From the NCBI GenBank assembly GCA_949592205.1, contig CATIUR010000004.1, positions 92,774,337 to 92,838,336 on the forward strand: a stretch of DNA of 64,000 bases. Reading direction: 5' to 3'. Origin of the DNA: Helichrysum umbraculigerum (taxonomy: Eukaryota; Streptophyta; Magnoliopsida; Asterales; Asteraceae). Of the stretch, positions 50,180-61,121 are shown piece after piece. A model generated the notes under the pieces. The model worked only from the letters and a program-made list of their open reading frames with translations, made no database searches and was not told the DNA's origin. The position numbers and the translations under genes are program-made. Positions within the stretch are counted from its first letter, which is position 1. Each line of letters starts with the position of its first letter.

Positions 50180-50271
50180 GACCCCAACCAGGGGCCAGCC
50201 CCTTGGACCCCGCCAGGGGTTGCCACCCCTGGAACCCCGCTTACCAGGGGCGCTGCCCCCGGACCCCCGTC
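50180..50271. repeat. GGGGC/GCCCC hairpin array in LTR E
   Basis: Units GGGGC-CA-GCCCC, GGGGT-TGCC-ACCCC and GGGGC-GCT-GCCCC. The middle unit changes both arms relative to LTR A. The inverted copy is in E' near 51612-51705. Confidence 0.85.
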
Positions 50272-51356
50272 ACCTAAAGTTTATAAATACTTTTTAAGTA
50301 TAACTATTTGAAATCAAAATAATAATGTTAAGATATTACTACAACTAATCACCAACGGGCCGTACACGTTTACAAAATACAAGTTAATCAAACAACCAAA
50401 TCGTGGTCATTTGGACATTATAGTTGAACAAACAACTACAAAGGTAGTCTTTGTAACTACCTACTCATATTAATAACCATCGCGTGTCGTGGACACCCCC
50501 AGGTTATCGGTCTACGGACATCTCATTGCTTGATTAAGCATCGTACATTTATTGACTAAACGCTCAAGACTCAGGTGAGTCTCATAGCCCCTCTTTTTAC
50601 CGCTTTTCACTCAGGGGTGTGATTCAATGCTAATTTTAAAATGTGAACGCAAGTACAAACTTTACAATATACTACATGAGTTGTTTTCCACTAATCATTT
50701 CAAAGTCCTTCGTCAGCATAGTTTGGTAATACGTTGTAGCGTGATTATTAGTATATGGTGCCATATAGGATTGACCCTCCTCGTCCGGGTTAGCATGCAC
50801 TAACTGGGTAAACGGACGTACTAATAATTGTTCAGACGAGTGTAGATTAGGCACTCGTGGAGGCACCTCGCTCGGAATTCTCTATATGGGGCCCGACCCT
50901 CGAGTTAAGCTCAGACTATGTGCTCATGGCTGTATACATTATTATTTATTTGCTGGATGCAAATCATTACTTAAATCTTGCGGTTCATACGATATTATCT
51001 GATTTCAAACCTGTGAGCTCACCAGCTTTTAGCTGACCCATATTAGCATGTATCATAGGTACCCAGCAGTAGATTGGACTGCCTCAGGATTACTATAGCT
51101 CGAGTCAGCATGCAGACATTAGAGATTTTCTTGCATTAGTATATTTTGTACAAGTACTTATGTACTGAAATCTCTCATTAAATCGAACACGAGCTATGTA
51201 CAACTTTAAATGTTGTAAACATTTCTTATATTAATGTATTTTGTTAAAACGACGCATATAGAGTCGTTTGCTATATCTTGTGTGCTTTGATTATTGATTA
51301 GTAACACCCAATGTATGCTTCCGCTAAACAGTAAATTTGGGGGTCCGGGGTAACAC

Positions 51357-53179
51357 CCAATGAGATGTCCGTAGACCGATAACCTGAGGGTGTCCACGAC
51401 ACGCGATGGTTATTAATATGAGTAGGTAGTTACAAAGACTACCTTTGTAGTTGTTTGTTCAACTATAATGTCCAAATGACCACGATTTGGTTGTTTGATT
51501 AACTTGTATTTTGTAAACGTGTACGGCCCGTTGGTGATTAGTTGTAGTAATAATCTTAACATTATTATTTTGATTTCAAATAGTTATACTTAAAAAGTAT
51601 TTATAAACTTTAGGTGACGGGGGTCCGGGGGCAGCGCCCCTGGTAAGCGGGGTTCCAGGGGTGGCAACCCCTGGCGGGGTCCAAGGGGCTGGCCCCTGGT
51701 TGGGGTTGAGATGCCAAGTCAGCTCGAAAAATTTTTATTTCTACTAAATTACTTTGGTGAAAAACGCATCTGGAATTTAATTTGGGTGAAATCAAGTGAT
51801 AATTTTGGGTCTCAACACTTAGTAAAAATTGGTTTGAAACCTTCTGTTTTTAGCGTCACTTATAGCGACACTTAGGGCTTAGGCGACACTTAGGAAGTGT
51901 CGCATGAAATGACGGATTCTGATTACTGGCGTCACTTGTGCAAGTGACGCATATAGTGCGACACTTAAGGAAGTGTCGGTTGTAAGTGTCGGTACAAGTG
52001 TCGTGAGTCACTAAGGTTAGTGACGGGTGAAATCAGTTCTCGATTGTAGGCGTCACTTAAACAAGTGACGCTATAAGTGTCGGTTTATAGTGACGGGTAT
52101 TGAATTTGCGACACTTAGGCAAGTGTCGGGAAAAGGGGGTTTTATGCGGCACTTAGGCAAGTGACGCAAAATTAGGGCTTTTAGCGACACTTAATGCGTC
52201 ACTTAAGTGACGCACGAAGTGACGCTATACTACAGTCGTCGTTGCGTCACTTCGAACTGTTGACGGATTTTTGAGCCAAAAACGAGTTTTCCGGCGACCA
52301 TTTGGTCCGATTCTTTTACCCAACCCTTATATGGACATTATAAACTTAAACAACCCATATTCAAGTAAAAACAAGTGAAATCGGAGAGTTTCGGGTTTTG
52401 TCGGAAACTTACAAATCAACGCCGTGAAAATCCGAAAAGGTAGAAATGTAGATCGAGGTGTGGTGAATCTTTTCTTCCAAACGAGGGTGACGATTCGAGG
52501 TCGTTTCGTGGTGTTATTTTATGATTTAAGTGGATTGTGAGTTTGGTTTGTTTGAGAGAAAAAGAAAGAAAGAGATAAGAAGAGAGAGAGAGAGAGTAAA
52601 AGGAAAAGTGGGGTGGGGAGGTGGTGACCTCACCCCTTTTCTTGGCTGAAAATCGGTGGGGCCCACCGAGGTGTGAGTCTCCACTTTTCGCTCCGTGTAA
52701 TCGCGCTCCGTGCGGTGTTCGTTCTCCCGATTATTTAAACGTTAAATAATTATACGGTTTAAAATGAAATTAATTACTCGATAATTTAGTTGAAGTATTT
52801 TATCAAAATACTTAATATTAGAGTTATAAGATTATAACTTTAGTTTGTTACGTTTTGCTTGCGCGTTAAATCTTTAAATCGCGTAAATTGTTAATCGTAT
52901 CATACGAAATTTATATAAAATATTTTCAAAATAATATTTTGAATACAATAGTGTTATTAAATAATAATATATTATTTAATAAAATCGTTCACCAACGTCC
53001 GTATTTAATTGAACCGAATTACATTCGATTTGAAACTTGTACGATTTAATCAAATCGCATAATTGTATATATTCATCAATATATATTTCGATACATTAAT
53101 TAGCCTAACACAGAACTAATTACATGTATTTACAATTGATTAGGCCCTAATTAATAGTTCTAATTTGACAGGTGTCACA
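51357..53179 (-). repeat. Gypsy LTR E', inverted copy of E, truncated
   Basis: The reverse complement of most of LTR E (E bases 48684-50526), starting TGTGACACC at 53179 on the minus strand and ending at CATCTCATTG. With E it forms an inverted repeat with ~1.8-kb arms and a ~0.8-kb loop. Its own dyad array (51853-52235) is arranged differently from E's and includes the perfect palindrome GCGTCACTTAAGTGACGC. Confidence 0.88.
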
Positions 53180-53431
53180 ATACGGGACAGAAAGTAAGTT
53201 CCTAATCGTCTCGTGCCCAGTGGCAAACCCGTTTCTCTCAACCACATGCTCCAAAGCACTCCAATCTACAGCATGAAAAACCTCAATTGGCTGATCAATA
53301 TTCTCAGCCAAACGCTCACTAAACTGATATCTTATAGTCTCCGAATATGAACCATGAAAAGTAAGATATCTGTGGATTCTGATCAATGGATTGCCCAATG
53401 CCTGACCGCCTCTAGTTCTCCTGCTAGCCAT

Positions 53432-54321
53432 TACTGCTAAGAAAAACAATCATTAATAAAGCAGGAAATGCAAATAAGGTGCCACAAGAAATTTCGGCAG
53501 CATTTCGGCTTAATAAGGAATAATCCACCATTAAGGTTTAGCCTAAACTTACCGCAACAAACATAGTTTCATATACCTTAATTTGCATTATGAACCAAAA
53601 ATTACGCAAACTGCTAACATATATACACTTATTAAAAATTCATGACAATTATCGAATCAAATGCAGCATAACAATTTGGTACCATTATGAATCATACAAA
53701 CAATTAACTTCCCACAATTACTCAAACTAGAGCATTAGTAACTAGCAATCATTCATACCATATCACAATGAATTATTATAAAATGCACTTTGATATAAAT
53801 TCGAAAAACGACAATTTATCACACAACCGTAATCACAAACACTTGTGTACCAAACAAATATTCGCATTAATCATCGTGTGACCAGAAAAATTTAACAAGC
53901 TCAATTCAAAACCCTAGCAAATGAGTACATGAACCAACCACATCATATATATAAACGAATAAATTCGAATAATGCATACAATTCAAAACCTTGCAAATCG
54001 AACATGGCATTTCATTCTATAGTTCATGGCAAACATAATCCAACCAATATAATTTAAAAATCATGCGCAAACACAAGATACCCAAATTGCATACGTAAAC
54101 CCTAATTACAAATCTCGCAATGTAACCAACGAAATCATAAAATACGAGTATACCTTTGTAGAGGGAGTTGCGAGAATGAAGAATATGCAAAAATAATAGT
54201 GAAGCGTGGCCGGAATGGTGGTGGTCGGAGAGTAGCAGCAGCAGCAGTGGGGGTGGTGGTTTGTTTTGATTTCAAAAATGGAGAAGAAAGGGGCTGCATC
54301 CGGTTTATGCAATTTTGATCC
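53432..54321 (-). other. Non-coding interior of element F, left of LTR H
   Basis: AT-rich, no credible ORF. It ends in GATCCATACG, half of a dyad of the F type, where LTR H inserted. Confidence 0.6.
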
Positions 54322-54416
54322 ATACGTGTGACACCCGGTCAAAAAGGGCAAATTTCGCGCCCAATTTAAACTTCCAATACACGTACTTAGTGCACATTAA
54401 TACGAAGGTATTCAAG

Positions 54417-54419
<3 letters not shown>

Positions 54420-54463
<44 letters not shown>
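54420..54463. repeat. (TA)n microsatellite in LTR H
   Basis: About 22 uninterrupted TA units close to the start of LTR H. Confidence 0.95.
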
Positions 54464-54468
<5 letters not shown>

Positions 54469-56820
54469 ATATATATAACATAAAATGATTATTTAATAAT
54501 AAATAATCATTTATAAATGGATCTGAAAGAACGCAAAAGTACAAATACGGACGTTGGTGAAACAAATAATTAATAATATGAAATTATTAATTAAACGTAT
54601 CTATTTCTAAATATTATTTCGATAATATTTAAGTATCTCGTATCGTATCAAATAGATTATACGTGACAAAAACGCGCGAGACGCGCCCGACAATCAAACA
54701 AATATCAAAATATATTTTACAAATTTAAAAATATATTACTTTGATAGAAATTATTGGTTTGAAGTATTATATATTAAACCGATAACAAAAACGTTAGTTT
54801 TAAACGCCATGCGATTTATTAATCGTAACACGACTCTGCGAACCACTACCGACACGTCACACTAACATTTTTTGTAAATGTTACCAAGTATTATTAAGTA
54901 ATATTTCAAGTTAAACTATCCTTCTAAATATCGAGTTTAAATCGTTTACGAAAACTCACATATAATACGTTTTAAGTTTAATCAGACGACGAAACGATCG
55001 GGCAAACGAACACCGCGCACTACGTAACTTTGGGGGAACAAAAATTAACCAAACTCACCCTTGTGGGGCCCATGGGTCAGATTTTTCAGCCCCAAACCAT
55101 CCCTCCCATGTTTTGTGGATCTTGCTCCCCACCTTGACCATAACCCATCATTTTCCCTCATTTTGCTCTCATTTGTTTCCCACACCTCTCTCTCTACTTT
55201 CTCACTCAACAAACCACCTCTCCCTCCTCTTCTTGTTCACGGCTCAGCCACCACCACCACTAACCACCACCATCCACCACCATCTAGTTGAAGAAAACAC
55301 AAGGAAGAACAAGAAAGAACAAGAGATCAAGCACTTCTCACTTCTCTCTCTCTAACTCACGGTTTTGGGTATGATTTCCACCACATCTCTCTCTATATTT
55401 TCGTGGTTTTCATAGATATACATGTTATCTTGATCATATGACTATATCATGTCCAAATCATAGCTTAAAATACGTTTTTATGAAGTATACATATACATAT
55501 ATATACTAAGACAGATTCTGCCTTCATAAAATCGTCTCACGAAATCGACCATAACTCGAAACCTAGGAAGAGTTAGACCATGAAATTTATATCGAAAGTT
55601 GCGTATGGAATTATCTACAAAAATTCCTTGTTTAGCTACTTCCAGAAATGTACCCGTTTATACTTATAAACCGATCTATGAGCTGTTACTGTTAGTGAAT
55701 TCAATTCGACTACTTTTCGTTATGATTTAATTTGAGCACCTTGGAGACCATTTTAGACCATGGAAAAATTATGCAATATACTAGACTTATGGTAGAACAA
55801 GTGTGATTTTTGGTTAGGCTTTATTCGGAGTAGAAGTTGGTTAGATCAAGAGGATTATCGAGTCAAAATCTGGAACAAAGCCTCAAGGGGCTGTTTTGGT
55901 TGTTTTTATAAAAACGACACTTCAAGAAGCTTGTAAAACATAACGATAATTATCTAAGTGTTATTTGACCAATTTAAGACTTCCCTAAAAGTTTTGGGTC
56001 AAACCGAACCCGTTTGACCAAGTCAACAAAAACGAGCCCCAAGAACGTTAAACGCAAAATCTTTTGAAAAGTAATGGGAATTTTAGCCGAAATGAACACT
56101 TCTAATGATCTCAATTGATTATTTCAACGATTGTCTCATAAACAATGATACGACTTAAATTCATACGAAACATATTTTATAAGTACATTATGACAACATT
56201 ATAATAATTATACTTGGGAATAATTATTACAAATCACACCAACGTGCCGTACGTATTTTATAAAACAATCAATCCAAAGCTAATCATTGGGACATTAATA
56301 GTTGAATGAGCAACTAACATAGATAGTCGATTGAGACATCGAATCATTATTATAAACTTGTGCATTTGGGACGCCCGGCAGGTTACAGTCGTTGGGACGA
56401 CATCATTACCTTGTGTATCATCATTACTACTTGTTTAGCAAGTCATCAGACTCAGGTGAGTACATAGCCCCACCTTTTACTATTTTCACTAATTTTAGGG
56501 TGAGATGCACACTCTCATTTTAATTTCTATTCATTGATGAATGAACTTATAAACTATTCAACTAATACTCTGTTAAACAAATCTTTTGACCGTCATTACG
56601 ATATACATGTTAGACTTTAACATCATGAGATTCCTAGAATTATATTTAGTATGATGTCTAGGCACTAAACGCGTCACCTCATCAATGATTCATAATTACT
56701 AGGGTAGGCTAGTAGATGTATGAACATTAACTAGGGGCACCAACATACTAGCTAGGTTGTGATTGATTGTACACGATATTAGTATACATTAGTTAGTACT
56801 GTAGGTACTTTCCGACAACT

Positions 56821-56970
56821 AAGTGATGTTTGAGACATACTTAGGCACACCATACTACTTCCGATTAACTAAGTGATGTTTGAGACATACTTAGGCACAC
56901 CATACTACTTCCGATTAACTAAGTGATGTTTGACACATACTTAGACACATCAGGATACTTCTGGGCTCTG
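56821..56970 (+). repeat. 50-bp tandem repeat in LTR H, three copies
   Basis: Units start AAGTGATGTTTGA at 56821, 56871 and 56921. The first two are identical; the third drifts into the 20-bp array. Confidence 0.93.
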
Positions 56971-57103
56971 TAGGCCACTTCCAGGCACGTTGTGCTACTT
57001 CCGGGCACGTTGTGCTACTTCCGGGCGCGTTGTGCTACTTCCGGGCATTTATTACTACTTCCGGGCTCTGTGAGCTACTTCCGGGCACGTTGTGCTACTT
57101 CCG
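56963..57103 (+). repeat. 20-bp dyad array in LTR H
   Basis: Seven units of 20-21 bp ending CTACTTCCG. Most have a dyad head: GCAC-GTT-GTGC, GCTC-TGT-GAGC, GCGC-GTT-GTGC. Isolated further units occur near 57137, 57201, 57268 and 57330. Confidence 0.9.
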
Positions 57104-57722
57104 ATTTATCTACATATATAATTGTATATCCTGTTTGGGCACTGTGTGCTACTTCTGATTTACTTATGCATACTTGTTATATACACATGATTATACTATT
57201 AGGTACTTAGTGCCACTTCCGAATACACATATGCATGTTTGATGCACATGCATGAATACACTGTTTAGGCACGTAAAGCAACTTCCGATCTTTCATATGT
57301 ATACATGATAACCTGATAAAACTATTTGAGCATGTTCATGTTACTTCTTAAAAACATTGCAAATGTTTTGAATAACTTAACGATAATATTCATTTACAAA
57401 ACCTGTGAACTCACCAGCTTTCCAGCTGACCGTTTTAGTGTGCATTCTCAGGTACAAGCAGATAGTAGGATTGGCCCTTCAGGAATCCTAGCTCGAGTCG
57501 CATGTTTATAACACTGGATTTCATTGCATACTTTTGAATTATTAATGATGTAATGAAATATTTTGCGAACTCAAATTTTTTGTAAACATTTTACCTGGAA
57601 ATGTATTATCTATTTTCAAACGTCTCATTTAGAGTCGTTTGCTATATCTTTGTGCTTGTGATATTTGATTGGTAACACCCCGACCCGACCGCTTCCGCAA
57701 CCTGAAATTTAGGGGTGTTACA

Positions 57723-58157
57723 ATACGGCGTATGAATTTTCCATACGGCGTATGGATTTAACAAGCCCAGTTCAAAATCAATTAAGCCCGGTCAATGGCC
57801 CGGCAGACCAACTTCAATCGATACGGCGTATGGATGTTCCATACGGCATATGGATGTGAAAAACAGAAACATTTTTTAAAAACGACAACCACCCTTTTGC
57901 CACTTACTCAACACCAATTTTATAACTAAACACATACCTGGAGGATCACAATGACTTCAAAGCTTCTAAATTCCAAACTAAACACATAAACAATAAAAAT
58001 TTAATTCCAAACTTAAATCAAACCACACAATAAAAATTTAACATTCACACAATAATTAAATAAAGTTCAATCATTCAATCATGCAAACAAATAAACAAAG
58101 TCTAGAGAAACAAAATGATAATAAATCCAATGACATAAAAATTAAAGGAAAGGAGAA
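57723..58157 (-). other. Interior of element F with a second four-dyad group
   Basis: CATACGGCGTATG-type dyads at about 57724, 57740, 57821 and 57838 (the first split by LTR H) repeat the layout of the LTR array. The rest is non-coding. Confidence 0.75.
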
Positions 58158-58904
58158 CTAGTGCATGGGATAAAGAGATAAGAAACGCTCAGTGACTTTT
58201 GCAGTAACATTATCAATTCCATGTCCAAAGGTCGGAAAATTAGCTAAATGAGCACTCGCAGCTGGTTGAAGATTAACTAACCACCAACCGATGTCTCTAA
58301 CAATCTTGTTCACAGTGCCATCCAGTGCCAACACAACCTTACCATTCTCATCCAAAGTTACCTCACGATCCGGGTTAGCCTCTTCCAATTCACTCATGAA
58401 TTCATAAAATGATTCATTAATGCTCTCATGCTTAGACATCACCGGACTACGCTTAAGATCTCTTACTCTTCTTTCGATCTTCTTAATTGCTACTTCTTGA
58501 CGATTAGTAAACTCCAAACCAGACTCCTTGAATATTTCTACCAATTTTGTGTATACCTCCACCATTCCAAAATGAAAATGCTCACGTGGTGTGAGCACCT
58601 TATCCAAAACTAACAAAGCATCCAAATTTACTACAAGAAAAATGGCTAAATCAATAGTGACATTGGGATGAATGAAACTAGGATTAGGCCTTTTTCCTTC
58701 TTCCTTAGCCAATAATTCCAACTTCTGAATCATATTCTTAAGGTAGTATGGAATGGTGTTATGCACAATCAATCTATGAGGAGTAGAGTCTCTCAAATGA
58801 TCGTCTAGCTGCAACAATTTCACCAACTCTCTTAAACTAGCTACAATTTCTTTATCCACTTCAGAATTAGGATTTACAGTTGCCGTGTACAACACTCTTA
58901 GCAT
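58158..58904 (-). CDS. ORF b of element F, unknown protein (248 aa)
   Basis: Open from ATG at 58904 to the stop at 58158. Mostly helical, with a hydrophobic stretch near residues 82-99 (IDLAIFLVVNLDALLVL) and a basic segment (KKIERRVRDLKR) further on. I do not recognise it. It begins inside the end of ORF a (ATGCTAA overlap), one base back in frame, so it may be a second cistron, a -1 frameshift product, or the rest of one gene broken by an indel. Position next to the 5' LTR means it belongs to element F. Confidence 0.55.
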   Translation of the reverse strand: MLRVLYTATVNPNSEVDKEIVASLRELVKLLQLDDHLRDSTPHRLIVHNTIPYYLKNMIQKLELLAKEEGKRPNPSFIHPNVTIDLAIFLVVNLDALLVLDKVLTPREHFHFGMVEVYTKLVEIFKESGLEFTNRQEVAIKKIERRVRDLKRSPVMSKHESINESFYEFMSELEEANPDREVTLDENGKVVLALDGTVNKIVRDIGWWLVNLQPAASAHLANFPTFGHGIDNVTAKVTERFLSLYPMH

Positions 58905-59368
58905 CCTATGAAGACATGCTGATTCGAAGAGTAGGGAAAAGAAGACTGCACGAACGCCTCATAAATCGCAGTGTACCGTATTTTCTGCTTGGTGAAAAAT
59001 TCCTTCTCCTCCTCAATCCTCAATTCCAATGATGTCTTGAAATCGATAAGGTCATCTAAAAATTGCTGCTCATACCCAAACTGTCTTTCTATTTCTGCAC
59101 TATCTAACACATTCTGAATTAGAACCAACTGATCATCCGTGAAATACACTACAGATTTCCTTATCAGTTCAGCTGTGAAAGGAATGTCCCATCTGAATTT
59201 CTCAATAGCATGTAACAACTCTTGACATGTTGAAGTGATAGGAACAACTTTACGACCTAAATGAGTAAATGATGGAATAGTGTCATCATAACTAGAATCA
59301 GAACTATCATAGTTCATTCCCCTAACCATGTTGTAATTGTTTGCATCACTTTCAAAACTTCTCGCCAT
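58898..59368 (-). CDS. ORF a of element F, unknown protein (156 aa)
   Basis: The first ORF after the primer site, about 350 bases from it. Start taken at MARSFESDAN (59368) rather than the in-frame ATG at 59407, since MARSF looks like a normal start; this is a judgement. Acidic and serine-rich N-terminus, then a helical region rich in charged residues (near EEEKEFF). No domain recognised. It is followed by ORF b with a 7-base overlap. Confidence 0.55.
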   Translation of the reverse strand: MARSFESDANNYNMVRGMNYDSSDSSYDDTIPSFTHLGRKVVPITSTCQELLHAIEKFRWDIPFTAELIRKSVVYFTDDQLVLIQNVLDSAEIERQFGYEQQFLDDLIDFKTSLELRIEEEKEFFTKQKIRYTAIYEAFVQSSFPYSSNQHVFIGC

Positions 59369-59716
59369 CGGATAAAAACCTAAATAACAGTTAAATCTGA
59401 AATACAAACACCACTAACGAAAAACAAGTTAGACGAAAAAAACCAATTAATAAAATTATACAAAATAAACTAACGTATACAAAAATCAACTACAAATGTC
59501 CAACCGGCGGTTAATATTACTAACCGCCGATTGAAACTAATTCCCCAAAGGTTAAACCTAATAAAAGGTAAATTGTTTCAACCTATTTATCAGCAAAAGC
59601 TTAGTATTACAATTAAGTAAACTAATTTAACAACTTTACAAAAATTTATTAAACAAAAAATTAAAGTAAAAAAGTTTAAAATTACTAATTCCTATTTAAA
59701 TAAACAACGCAACCGT

Positions 59717-59734
59717 TCCCCGGCAGCGGTGCCA
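59717..59734 (-). other. Primer binding site of element F
   Basis: Complement of TGGCACCGCTGCCGGGGA, near-complementary to the 3' end of tRNA-Asp as used by Athila elements (two differences from TGGCGCCGTTGCCGGGGA), 17 bases from the 5' LTR. Confidence 0.88.
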
Positions 59735-59751
59735 AAAACTTGATTGTGTCG

Positions 59752-61120
59752 TGAAAGGTCTTGTTTTACAATTTAGAAATGGAAATACCTAATAAATACT
59801 TTTCACACAACCAGGCAAGAATACCTGATCGAATGTAATTATAGACTTGGTAAGTCCGAGTCGAACTCAGGGAACGGTGGTTATTTAATAAAAATAGAAA
59901 ATACTAATTAACTAGAAAAGCAGTAAATAGGGGGCGTTTTAGTTCCGTGCGAACATATTAATTGAAATAATAAGTAAAACAATAAAAATACTTAAAATAA
60001 AGAATAGATAGGAAATAATAGGAAGGAATAAGTAATTGTGTAAACAACTCCGATCAGATTCATATATCCTGATTAATTGCACGTTAATTATTTAACTGTG
60101 ATTTCTTTTAGATCAACTTAGTTACTAATCAAAGATTATAAGTTGAATGTAAATTAGCCAACGGTTCGGGTCTAACTAATTTCTATAACTTAGATTCCAA
60201 CATTAAACATCGATCCGATGTCGCAAGAATTGTATGTTTCTATTGCGTGTATTTCCCTAACTTATGCTTTAAACATTCACGATTGATTATAATTGATCCT
60301 ATTGGTATGACTCAACAATACCCAATAATTTCTTATTGTCTTAATCATTTTAGATTGTCTAGTACTTAATTTCTTAACCTCTCAAACTCAATATATTAAG
60401 CAATAGTCACAAACCTAAATTTAGTAACCATCAATAATCAATAATACTCAAGGAACTCAATCTCATCAATACTATTAATCACGTTAAGAGATATTAACTA
60501 ACAATCACCAATAATTAAAGTTCAACATATAATATAACCATCTTCAATTAAATAACTTAACAAACGTGGCAAATATAATCATTCAATAATCATTAACCAA
60601 CGTTATTATTACACAACTACTAACAAATTCAATTCATCATCAAGTATTGTAAAAACAGCAGTATAAATCTCAAAAACATAAAGTAGTCGAAACAAATACG
60701 AGTATTACAAACCGAAATAATGAATCACAAAGAACTAAATCGAAATAGAATCAACCTTTGCTCTTTGTGCCTCCAAATAAACCCTAAAATTCGTAATAAA
60801 AGTGCCCTAATCGCCTGGAAAAACCTTCGGTCGAAAATCCCAGCCGAATCCTCAATTTAAGGTTTAAAACGCGTTTTATACTTTTCTGAAAAGTTGATCC
60901 ATACGGCGTATGGAAATTCCATACGCCGTATGGATTGATTAAAAGCCCGACCCAACTCCGCGTACATTAGGCTTCCACCGCCTCATTCCATACGGCGTAT
61001 GGATATTCCATACGGCGTATGGAATGAAATTTCAGCCGAACTTTGATCCTTTCTTCTTTTATTCCTTCGGCTTCGCTCGTTTCTTCAAAATTGCATCATT
61101 TAACGTATGTATTGACTGTT
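59752..61120 (-). repeat. 5' LTR of element F, truncated
   Basis: Matches 44564-45932 base for base apart from about 15 substitutions and two indels. The first ~151 bases of the LTR (element sense) are missing at the right end, where unrelated DNA follows. It contains the four dyads at 60899-61022. Confidence 0.92.
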
Positions 61121-61121
61121 G

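Larger units (their letters stand above)
48684..51356 (+). repeat. Gypsy LTR E, plus orientation, 3' end damaged
   Basis: Starts TGTGACACCCG and follows the layout of LTR A (AATACGGACG block, CT-rich leader region, dyad array, GGGGC hairpins, ACCAACGGGCCGTA, CCTGTGAGCTCACC). The normal ending (GGGGTGTCACA) is missing; it breaks off after AAATTTGGGGGT near 51343. Confidence 0.85.
47559..53431 (-). pseudogene. Athila ORF1-like (gag-region) gene, split and with two stops
   Basis: The first part (53431 to 53180, 84 codons, starts MASRRTRGGQ) ends exactly at LTR E'. The frame resumes at 48683 right after LTR E and runs to 47559. Two in-frame stops interrupt it: TAA at 48249-48251 and TAG at 47652-47654. 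The frame is otherwise unbroken, including an arginine- and glycine-rich stretch, a proline run and an acidic tail. Motifs such as ELVVEFYSTFRF, FQLGGQPRHMS and LLTFTIVGRREG match the style of plant 'Arabidopsis retrotransposon ORF1'/ATHILA proteins, which are gag-region proteins of Athila elements. Function is structural by inference. It is inactive here. Confidence 0.8.
54327..57722 (+). repeat. Solo gypsy LTR H, 3396 bp
   Basis: Runs TGTGACACCCGG...GGGGTGTTACA with exact 5-bp target duplication ATACG (54322-54326, 57723-57727) and no internal region. It shares the AATACGGACGTTGGTGAA, CCAACGTGCCGTA and CCTGTGAACTCACCAGC blocks with A and E. It contains a (TA)n tract, a 50-bp repeat and a 20-bp dyad array. 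No gene. Confidence 0.93.
44564..61120 (-). mobile_element. Athila-like element F, non-autonomous, interrupted by three LTR copies
   Basis: LTRs 44564-46083 (3') and 59752-61120 (5', start truncated) lie on the minus strand with about 1% difference by eye. The primer site complements a tRNA-Asp-like sequence, the Athila choice. Polypurine tract complement at 46084. Without the E/E' and H LTRs, F is about 8.7 kb. It encodes an ORF1-like protein with stops and two overlapping ORFs, but no protease, RT, RNase H or integrase. It must have moved using another element's enzymes. Confidence 0.85.

Noticed and set aside
54106..54351. Minus-strand open frames of 60-80 codons beside LTR H
   Set aside because: Low-complexity, run into LTR H and have no recognisable domain.
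56992..57210. A 72-codon open frame in LTR H
   Set aside because: It is a by-product of the 20-bp repeat (not a multiple of three), with no matching start context or domain.
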